From Bog-159 sp049514955 (GTDB lineage: Bacteria > Acidobacteriota > Terriglobia > Bryobacterales > Bryobacteraceae), in the NCBI GenBank assembly GCA_049514955.1, contig JBEKUO010000075.1:1-22908 (forward strand): 22,908 nucleotides of DNA. The letters are read 5' to 3'. Position 1 is the first letter of the stretch. Each line of letters opens with the position of its first letter. Below the pieces are notes generated by a model. That model was not told where the DNA came from and ran no database searches. It saw only the letters and a program-made list of their open reading frames with translations. Positions 7,837 through 13,313 of the stretch are shown here, one piece after another. The position numbers were made by a program, and so were the translations under genes.

Positions 7837-8851
7837 CGCTTTTTGGGGCAACGCGCACGTCACCGCGGGCCTGGAGCAGATGATCGCCCGCGACCGCCTG
7901 GCGCAGACGCTGCTGTTCGCCGGTCCGGAGGGCGTCGGCAAGGCCACGCTGGCGCGCAGGCTGGCCGCCCGCCTGATGGGCCATGCGGACCAGATCGAGC
8001 AGGACGATCTCAGCCTGCCGGACAATATGGCCACCATCGCGGCGCGCGAGCGGTGGCCGCCGGACAAACGGAACCAGGATCCGCTGCTGTTCGCCTCTTA
8101 TCCGGACTTCGTGACCTTTCCGCCGGATGGGCCGTTGCGGCAGATCTCGATCGACCAGACGCGGTTGCTGCGGGAGTGGGCAAAGCTGGCGCCGAATCGC
8201 GGCAGCCGGCGCGTGTTCCTGATCGACCACGTGGACCGCGCCGGCGAGCATGCCGCCAATGCGCTGCTGAAGACTCTGGAAGAGCCTTCGCCGCACCTGA
8301 TCCTGGTGATGACGGCGGAGAACGCTTACGATCTGCTGCCCACCATACGCTCACGCGCCGTGCCGTTTCACTTTACGCCGCTTTCGACGGAGGAGACTCG
8401 CGAGTTCGTGCGCACCCGCGGGTTGGATGATGCCGAACGCCGCGCGGCGTTGAGCGGCGGAAGTCCGGGCGTGGCCGTGTCGCTCGATCTGGAGGCGTAC
8501 GACAAACGCCGCGCGGCCATGTTCACGCTGCTGCGGGTAGCCGCGGGGGTGGAACCCTTCGGCGCGTGGGCGCCGTATTCGGAGGCCATCGGGCGCAGCA
8601 AGAGCGAGAAGCTGGAGCTGCACCTTAAGGTGCTCTACGATCTGCTGCACGATGTGCTGCTGCTGCGCGAATCCGGCGGCGCGGTTCGGAACCAGGATCT
8701 GCGCGCGGAGTTGGAGGCGGTGGCACGCAAGGTGTCGTTCGGCTGGATTCGGTCGGCCGTCAAGAAGGTCGATGAAGTGGCGGAGCTGATCCGGCGGAAT
8801 ATTCAGAAGTCGATTGCGCTGGATGCGTTGATCCTGGGCTTGCGGGGATAA
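7829..8851 (+). CDS. holB: DNA polymerase III delta' subunit, cysteine-free variant
   Basis: This 340-residue AAA+ clamp-loader subunit helps load the beta sliding clamp during replication. The Walker A is AGPEGVGKAT (31-40, Lys38). Next come the ISIDQTR segment, the Walker-B-like VFLIDHVDRAGEHAANALLKTLEEP sensor region (written here as its known landmark DHVD...LLKTLEEP), and IRSRAV where many relatives have an SRC motif. The usual four-cysteine zinc module between Walker A and the sensor region is absent. In fact the protein contains no cysteine at all. It starts at ATG 7829, overlapping the tmk stop by 8 nt, so the two are translationally coupled. Confidence 0.92.
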   Translation: MFDAFWGNAHVTAGLEQMIARDRLAQTLLFAGPEGVGKATLARRLAARLMGHADQIEQDDLSLPDNMATIAARERWPPDKRNQDPLLFASYPDFVTFPPDGPLRQISIDQTRLLREWAKLAPNRGSRRVFLIDHVDRAGEHAANALLKTLEEPSPHLILVMTAENAYDLLPTIRSRAVPFHFTPLSTEETREFVRTRGLDDAERRAALSGGSPGVAVSLDLEAYDKRRAAMFTLLRVAAGVEPFGAWAPYSEAIGRSKSEKLELHLKVLYDLLHDVLLLRESGGAVRNQDLRAELEAVARKVSFGWIRSAVKKVDEVAELIRRNIQKSIALDALILGLRG

Positions 8852-8856
8852 GCCGC

Positions 8857-9534
8857 CTAGTGCATATGGCAGTCGAGGCCGTGTTCTGGTTTCATCCCCT
8901 GGTTTGGTGGCTGGGCGCACGGCTGATGGAGGAGCGGGAGCGCGCCTGCGATGAAGAAGTGCTGCGGATGGGCTGCGAACCGCAAGTATACGCCGAAGGC
9001 ATCCTCAGAATTTGCGAGCTGTACCTGGAGTCGTCCTTGCAGTGTGTGGCCGGAGTGACGGGAGCGAATCTGAAGAAAAGAATCGAGGCAATCATGGCCA
9101 ACCGCATCGCGCTCAGACTGAACCTCCCGAAGAAACTCGCTCTGGCAGTTGCCGGGATGGCGGCTCTCGCCGCGCCAATCGTAGTCGGCATCCTGAATGC
9201 GCCCCTCGGCCGGGCTCAATCGCCGCAAGCCCAATCCGGGACCGCGGCCGCACCGAAATTCGAAGCGGTCTCCATCAAACCCTGTAAGGCGTTTCGCAAA
9301 GGCACAGTCGAAGAAGATTCGTCACCCGATACGTTGCGTTCGGAGTGTACAACTGTGCAGCGCCTCGTCCAGCAAGCGTATGGCCTGTTCGCGAATGGCC
9401 ATATGAATCCCTTATCGTCTGTCACGGTCACCGGGGGCCCGGCTTGGGCCGCATCCGACCTCTATGAGATCGAAGCAAAAACGAAAGGGCCTCGAAGCCG
9501 GGCAACCATGAATGGACCCATGCTGCAGGCGCTA
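8857..9534 (+). pseudogene. Fragment of an M56 (BlaR1-like) peptidase / TIGR03435 fusion gene, truncated at both ends
   Basis: The fragment begins inside the M56 domain at L-(V)-HMAVEAVFWFHPLVWW, just 5 bp after the holB stop. It therefore lacks the N-terminal TM helices and the HEXXH zinc site. The remaining landmarks are EERERACDEEVL, Y-EGILRICELY, a TM helix near ALAVAGMAALAAPIVVGIL, and then the TIGR03435 domain from FEAVSIKPC to MNGPMLQAL. Homology stops abruptly at about 9534, where the family would continue LLEDRFKLKIH. Beyond that, the open frame (to 9699, from GTG 8860) reads the opposite strand of a PIN toxin. No catalytic function is possible. In intact relatives the peptidase senses a signal and cleaves a BlaI-type repressor, but no repressor gene is present here. 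Confidence 0.85.
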
Positions 9535-9536
9535 TC

Positions 9537-9725
9537 GGCTGCCTCGGGGCGGACAGGGTCGGGTGCCGCCGAAAAAAACGTGAGGTATTCCGTCAACACT
9601 TCATCGGTGGTGACAATACCCGACGACGCCCGCTCGGATGTGAGAATCAGCGCCCGCTGGTGCGCGCTGTCGGCAAAATCCGCCAGCGCGACCGAGTAGA
9701 ACGTGCCGGCGAAAAGCGCGGTCAT
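9537..9725 (-). pseudogene. Truncated PIN-domain toxin (N-terminal half)
   Basis: From ATG 9725 the frame reads MTALFAGTFYSVALADFADSAHQRAL, then IVTTDEVLTEYLTFFS, and EAA. This is the start of a PIN-domain (VapC-like) ribonuclease. After about 63 residues homology ends at the junction with the M56/TIGR03435 fragment, so the C-terminal half with the remaining acidic metal ligands is lost. The first catalytic position is also changed: family members read FADT, here it is FAGT (Gly7). The start overlaps the antitoxin stop (ATGA), the normal layout of an antitoxin-toxin operon. The open frame continues to 9462 as nonsense read from the antisense of the fragment. Confidence 0.8.
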
Positions 9726-9994
9726 ACCTCTCTTTTAGGCCAGCCATAGATGTAGTGATCGTGCTGGCTCGCGCCATCCTCGGGCATAGTCGCCATGATT
9801 TCAGGCGGGACGTTGCGCATGCTGGCGAGAATGATGTCCGCCGCCGTTTGTAGCGGACGCGCGGCGGCCGGTTCGGCAGCGACCGGTTCTGTGGCAGCCA
9901 GCTTGTTAAGCCATGCCTCAAGGGAAAGACCCTCGGCCGCTGCCTTCGCTTTCAGCGCCGCCGCCTGTTCATCGGGAAGCTCGATCACCGTCAT
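9722..9994 (-). CDS. Antitoxin partner of the broken PIN toxin
   Basis: This 90-residue protein starts MTVIELPDEQAAALKAKAAA and continues EGLSLEAWLNKLAA, a short beta strand plus helices as in small DNA-binding antitoxins paired with PIN toxins. The C-terminal part (PLQTAADIILASMRNVPPEIMATMPEDG) would be the toxin-wrapping tail. ATG 9994 is preferred over the upstream GTG 10009 because a G-rich ribosome site (GGGGGGA) lies 6 nt before it. The gene appears intact while its toxin is not, so it is an orphan that may persist because it is harmless or can counter related toxins elsewhere. Confidence 0.78.
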   Translation of the reverse strand: MTVIELPDEQAAALKAKAAAEGLSLEAWLNKLAATEPVAAEPAAARPLQTAADIILASMRNVPPEIMATMPEDGASQHDHYIYGWPKREV

Positions 9995-10153
9995 AAGGAA
10001 TCCCCCCACTTTTCATCTTATCAAGCCTGATCTTACTTCCGGTTGAAGGTTACGACGCGGCGGGTGACTGCTTGCGTCTTAATAGTCGCCGGTAGGGCGG
10101 CATCCCCTTTTCCGACGCGTCCAAGAAGAACTCAGCGCTGCACTGCCACCGGC

Positions 10154-10666
10154 TCACTGCGGCGGGGATCCGATCAGCTTCCTGATGGTCTCCATTGGAA
10201 TGAACATCCGTAGTCCCGGCGCCAACTGGAGAAATCCGTAGCGCCGGTAAAACTCCACGGCGTTTTCCTTCGCGTCGACGACGACGGCGAACGAGGCCAC
10301 CTGGCTTGAATGAACGTAGCTGCGCTCCAGCCCATCCATCAGCAGAATTTCACCGAGGCGCCGGCCCTGATACTTCAGGTCCACGGCGAGCCTTCCCATT
10401 AGCGTGGCGGGGATGAGCGGGTACTTAGGCAGCTTCAGTTTTTTGACCACCTCTTCCGGCAGGGCGCCCCGCTCCATGCTGTGAGCGGAAAGCGTGTAAT
10501 AACCGAGAACCGCCGGGCCGTCCGACATCACAAAAGCAGCGGCGACCCTTGCCTCGACTTCTTTCCTGATGCGCTCGTGAAAATAGCGGTCCAGCGCTTC
10601 GTTGCCGCACCGGAAGTTTGGCCGGTCATGCTGCGGGCCGAAGGGTACGATTGGAAAGTTGAGCAA
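10154..10666 (-). CDS. GNAT-family acetyltransferase toxin (TacT/AtaT-like)
   Basis: This 170-residue GNAT protein is encoded immediately downstream of a DUF1778 antitoxin. Such toxins acetylate the amino group of aminoacyl-tRNA and block translation. Visible landmarks are FRCGNEALDRYF near the N-terminus, VLGYYTLSAHSM (beta4), the acetyl-CoA loop YQGRRLGEILLMDGL, and VVDAKENAVEFYRRYGF with the usual Tyr. The start is uncertain. The homologous N-terminus (LLNFPIVPFG) has no ATG, and TTG 10666, five bases after the antitoxin stop, is the best candidate. The longer open frame to 10981 runs through the antitoxin gene and is not real. Confidence 0.88.
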   Translation of the reverse strand: MLNFPIVPFGPQHDRPNFRCGNEALDRYFHERIRKEVEARVAAAFVMSDGPAVLGYYTLSAHSMERGALPEEVVKKLKLPKYPLIPATLMGRLAVDLKYQGRRLGEILLMDGLERSYVHSSQVASFAVVVDAKENAVEFYRRYGFLQLAPGLRMFIPMETIRKLIGSPPQ

Positions 10667-10671
10667 CGACT

Positions 10672-10971
10672 TTACCGGCGAGCGGATGTTTTGTATTTCC
10701 GGAACCGTTTGTAGGCTTCCCGCAGTTTTTGGTTCGGCGCCGGCGGATTCGTCAACGCATCGATGAAAACCTTCTGCTGCTCCTGAGTGAGCTTCCAGAC
10801 GGCGTGATCCGCAATAGCTCGCTTTGCCGCCTCCTGCAGGGCGCCAACCACAAAATCGGTTACGGTCCGGCCTTGAACACACGCGGCGCGCTCGATCAGT
10901 TCCTTTTGATCTGGCGTAATCCGCGCTTCGAGGCGTTGATCCCGCTGACGTACTGTTGTCAGTGAAGGCAT
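10672..10971 (-). CDS. DUF1778-family antitoxin
   Basis: This is a 99-residue protein. The ribbon-helix-helix part covers about residues 13-50 (RLEARITPDQKELIERAA, then GRTVTDFVVGALQEAA). It binds DNA as a dimer and represses its own operon. The C-terminal segment (WKLTQEQQKVFIDALTNPP...LREAYKRFRK) is the typical DUF1778 tail that neutralises the GNAT toxin. It starts at ATG 10971, with AAGGAG about 12 nt upstream. The stop is 5 nt before the toxin start, so expression is coupled. It is preceded by a good promoter at 11008-11036. Confidence 0.92.
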   Translation of the reverse strand: MPSLTTVRQRDQRLEARITPDQKELIERAACVQGRTVTDFVVGALQEAAKRAIADHAVWKLTQEQQKVFIDALTNPPAPNQKLREAYKRFRKYKTSARR

Positions 10972-11007
10972 TTCTTGGCAAAGCTCCTTCCGGAACCGTC
11001 TATTGTG

Positions 11008-11036
11008 ATTGTACGGCAAATGGCCGGGTTGCGCAA
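11008..11036 (-). promoter_or_regulatory. Predicted sigma-70 promoter of the DUF1778-GNAT operon
   Basis: On the minus strand, -35 TTGCGC (11036-11031), a 17-bp spacer and -10 TACAAT (11013-11008). This would give a leader of about 30 nt before the ATG at 10971. Directly after the -10 the motif is partly repeated (TACAATCACAATAG), which may be part of an antitoxin operator. Confidence 0.5.
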
Positions 11037-11082
11037 ACCATCTTCGCCAAGTGCTGGTCAGACATCCGGCGGCAAGTTGGTG

Positions 11083-11385
11083 CTAGTATGCGTGCACTTC
11101 CTCCACGCGCTGACGGCGGACCTTGATCTTGCTTTCGTTCTTGCGGGCAGCCGCGAGGTCGTAGGCAAGCTGCATTCCCAACCACGTCTCCTCCGTGCTG
11201 CCGAAGGCCTTGGTTAGCCGGATAGCCATTTCCGGGCTGATACCGGACTTGCCGTTAATGATGTTATTGAGAGTCTGTCGAGTGACGCCGAGTATCTTTG
11301 CCCCAGCGGCCACAGACAGGCCCAGCGGCTCCAGGCACGCGCTCCGGACGATCCGTCCGGGATGTGCAGGATTTTTCATGGGCAT
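11083..11385 (-). CDS. higA: HigA-type antitoxin (XRE/HTH)
   Basis: This 100-residue protein starts with the family signature NPAHPGRIVRSACLEPLGLSV. An HTH follows at about 24-62 (AAGAKILGVTRQTLNNIINGK, then ISPEMAIRLTKAFG) with the typical W-GMQLAYDL that closes the domain. It is an antidote and autorepressor for HigB. It starts at ATG 11385 with AAGGAG 8 nt upstream. It lies 18 bp after higB, the inverted toxin-first order usual for higBA. Confidence 0.94.
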   Translation of the reverse strand: MPMKNPAHPGRIVRSACLEPLGLSVAAGAKILGVTRQTLNNIINGKSGISPEMAIRLTKAFGSTEETWLGMQLAYDLAAARKNESKIKVRRQRVEEVHAY

Positions 11386-11403
11386 GTCTTTTTCTCCTTG
11401 GTT

Positions 11404-11688
11404 TCAATGGTAGTCGATCAATTCAACGTCGAAGGCGGCAGCGGCGGCTTCTTCAAAACGAAACACGATGCGCCAGTTGGCCCGCACCGTCACGGACCAA
11501 AACCCCTTCAAATCGCCTTTCAGCGGGTGAAGGCGATAACCGGGAAGATTAAGCGCCTGCGGCGTAGCGGCCTTATCGAGGACGGTCAAAATCTCCTGCA
11601 CCGTGTCCACCAAATCAGGCCGTATCCCGCTGCGATCGCCGCGCTCGTAGAGCCGTTTCAGGCCGCGATGCTTGAAGCTCCTGATCAA
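11404..11688 (-). CDS. higB: HigB-type toxin (RelE/ParE superfamily mRNA interferase)
   Basis: This 94-residue toxin runs from (M)IRSFKHRGLKRLYERGDRSG, through LNLPGYRLHPLKGDLKGFWSV, to RIVFRFEE...DVELIDYH. It is a ribosome-dependent endonuclease of the HigB family, which is about 92 residues long. The start is TTG 11688, giving the classic MI-SFKHRGLK beginning. The longer frame from GTG 11718 begins inside the promoter spacer, so it cannot be the start if that promoter is used. Transcription from the predicted -10 would begin about 2 nt before the TTG, implying a nearly leaderless mRNA and weak toxin translation relative to the antitoxin. Confidence 0.9.
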   Translation of the reverse strand: MIRSFKHRGLKRLYERGDRSGIRPDLVDTVQEILTVLDKAATPQALNLPGYRLHPLKGDLKGFWSVTVRANWRIVFRFEEAAAAAFDVELIDYH

Positions 11689-11692
11689 CAGG

Positions 11693-11725
11693 ATACATCG
11701 TAAAGTGTATGTTGTCACTTGTCAA
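11693..11725 (-). promoter_or_regulatory. Predicted higBA promoter with operator-like inverted repeat
   Basis: On the minus strand, a perfect -35 TTGACA (11725-11720), a 17-bp spacer and -10 TACGAT (11702-11697). An inverted repeat ATACA-N8-TGTAT (11693-11710) is centred on the -10. HigA bound there would shut off transcription. A direct repeat TTGACAAGTGACAA overlaps the -35. Confidence 0.6.
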
Positions 11726-11838
11726 GCAGATGGCGATGGCGACAGGAAGGACACGGCCCACATGGGTCGACACCGTAAAATGGTAATTTCCAGTCCCGAC
11801 CCTTGGCGCACGGCGCCGCTCCACCGTACGCAGAGATA

Positions 11839-11844
11839 TATAAT
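11839..11844 (+). promoter_or_regulatory. Possible -10 element of the rhamnose gene unit
   Basis: A perfect TATAAT lies 30 bp before the isomerase ATG, in an AT-rich patch that stands out from the GC-rich surroundings. No good -35 is seen at the proper distance (CCGCTC), so it may need an activator. The 11726-11873 interval otherwise shows only a weak GGGTCG...CGACCC inverted repeat. Confidence 0.4.
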
Positions 11845-11873
11845 CAGACTTCGCAATCTTTTGGAGGAAGATT

Positions 11874-13067
11874 ATGCCCGCAAACGGTCAGGAGCACAAG
11901 ATCTGGAAGGCCCTGGATGGCTTCCGCATCGAATTGCCTTCCTGGGGATTCGCCAATACCGGCACGCGTTTCGGCAAGTTCCAGCAAGCCGCGGCCGCCA
12001 CCACCACCGCGGAGAAATTAGCCGATGCCGGCCAGGTGCATCGTTTCACGGGCTGCTGTCCGACCGTGGCCATGCACGTCCTATGGGATTTTCCGGACGG
12101 CAAGTTCAGCGCGCCGGAAGTCATGCTGATGGCGGAGCGCTATGGCGTCAAGATCGGGGCCATCAATCCGAATGTCTTCCAGGACCAGGTTTACAAGCAT
12201 GGCTCGCTGGGGAATCCCGATCCGGCCATCCGCCGTACGGCTCTGCAGCATATTCTCGACTGCATCGAGATCGCCACCGCCACCGGCAGCCGCGATATCT
12301 CGCTATGGTTCGCGGACGGCTCCAGCTATCCCGGCACGGCGAACATTCGGCAGCGCCGCCGCTGGTTCGAAGAAGGCTTGATCGAAGCCCACCGCAATCT
12401 GGAGCCTAACCAGCGGTTGCTCGTCGAGTACAAACCCTTCGAGCCCGCTTTCTATCACACCGATATCGCGGATTGGGGTATGTCGCTGCTGATGTCGCGC
12501 AACGCCGGGCCGCAGGCCAAGGTGCTGGTGGATACAGGTCATCACTACCAGGCGCAGAACATCGAACAGATCGTGGCGTGGCTGCTTTCCGAACACATGC
12601 TGGGCGGCTTCCATTTCAACGACCGCCGCTACGCCGACGACGACCTGACGCTGGGGTGCATCGACCCTTATCAGATTTTTCGCATCTTCCACGAGATTGC
12701 GCTCTACGAATGGGAGACGGGCCAGCGCGCCGAGATCGCTTACATGGTGGATCAGAGCCACAATCTGAAGGACAAGATCGAGGAGATGATCCAGACCGCC
12801 ATGACGGCGCAGGAACTCTACACCAAGGCGGCGCTGGTGGATCAGGAAGCGCTGGCGCGTTATCAGAGCAAGTCCGCGCTGGTGGATGCCGAGGAGTGCC
12901 TGAAGGAAGCTTTCGCCACGGACGTACGCCCGGCCATACGCGAATGGCGCAAGGCCAACGGTGTCCCGGTGGAACCGCTGAAGGCCTTCCGCGAGAGCGG
13001 CTACCTGGAACGGGCCGCGAGAGAGAGAGGCGAAAAGAACGCAGCGGCAGTCAGCAGCTATGCGTAA
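11874..13067 (+). CDS. rhaI: L-rhamnose isomerase, RhaI type (TIM-barrel)
   Basis: This is a 397-residue xylose-isomerase-like barrel that interconverts L-rhamnose and L-rhamnulose in the cytoplasm. The RIELPSWGFANTGTRFGKF start and the GGFHFNDRRYADDDLTLG block are typical. The metal ligands match Pseudomonas stutzeri L-rhamnose isomerase, as I recall its numbering, with a constant offset of 34: E185, D220, H247 and D293 for site 1, and H223, D255 and D257 for site 2. It therefore appears fully active. Related enzymes can also isomerise rarer sugars such as allose. It starts at ATG 11874 with GGAGG 6 nt upstream. It is followed by a hairpin and then by the GH78 rhamnosidase, which would supply its substrate. 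The final 20 codons belong to the first copy of a 154-bp tandem duplication. Confidence 0.93.
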   Translation: MPANGQEHKIWKALDGFRIELPSWGFANTGTRFGKFQQAAAATTTAEKLADAGQVHRFTGCCPTVAMHVLWDFPDGKFSAPEVMLMAERYGVKIGAINPNVFQDQVYKHGSLGNPDPAIRRTALQHILDCIEIATATGSRDISLWFADGSSYPGTANIRQRRRWFEEGLIEAHRNLEPNQRLLVEYKPFEPAFYHTDIADWGMSLLMSRNAGPQAKVLVDTGHHYQAQNIEQIVAWLLSEHMLGGFHFNDRRYADDDLTLGCIDPYQIFRIFHEIALYEWETGQRAEIAYMVDQSHNLKDKIEEMIQTAMTAQELYTKAALVDQEALARYQSKSALVDAEECLKEAFATDVRPAIREWRKANGVPVEPLKAFRESGYLERAARERGEKNAAAVSSYA

Positions 13068-13313
13068 GGATGTAACCACAGATAGACACAGAGGGACACA
13101 GAGGGACACGGATAACACCGTTTTTATCTGTGTGCATCTGTGGCTAGGTTTTTCTGCTTTGGAGCGCGCCGCGAAAGAGAGAGACGAAAAGAACGCAACG
13201 GCAGTCGGCAGCTATGCCTAAGAGTTCAACGGCAGATGCACGCAGATTCACGCGGATAACACGGTTTTTATGTGTGTGCATCTGTGTGCATCTGTGGCTA
13301 GGTTTTTTTGCTT
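13006..13313 (+). repeat. 154-bp tandem duplication covering the rhaI 3' end and the GH78 5' end
   Basis: Copy 1 covers about 13006-13159 and copy 2 about 13160-13313. The landmarks GCCGCGA, CGAAAAGAACGCA-CGGCAGTC-GCAGCTATGC-TAAG and CTGTGGCTAGGTTTTT recur at an offset of exactly 154. Inside each copy is a block of CACAGA/TCTGTG words. That block differs between the copies by compensating 10-bp gains (ACAGAGGGAC in copy 1, TCTGTGTGCA in copy 2). Copy 1 contains the rhaI stop. Copy 2 contains the corresponding ATG at 13214, used as the GH78 start. Confidence 0.88.
13076..13143 (+). terminator. Long CACAGAT-type hairpin with T-run after rhaI
   Basis: The left arm CCACAGATAGACACAGA (13076-13092) pairs with TCTGTGTGCATCTGTGG (13127-13143), 15 of 17 positions, around a 34-nt loop. 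A run TTTTT follows 6 nt downstream in CTAGGTTTTTC. It could act as a rho-independent terminator or attenuator between isomerase and rhamnosidase. The same CACAGAT words are known as interspersed repeats in several soil bacteria, so it may simply be a repeat element. Confidence 0.5.

Noticed and set aside
8860..9699. 279-codon open frame as a functional gene
   Set aside because: Its first part is a truncated M56/TIGR03435 fragment, and its last 55 codons are the antisense of a PIN toxin. It is treated as a pseudogene remnant.
13076..13313. CRISPR-like array
   Set aside because: The repeated words are short, irregular and mutually inverted, with no constant repeat and spacer lengths.
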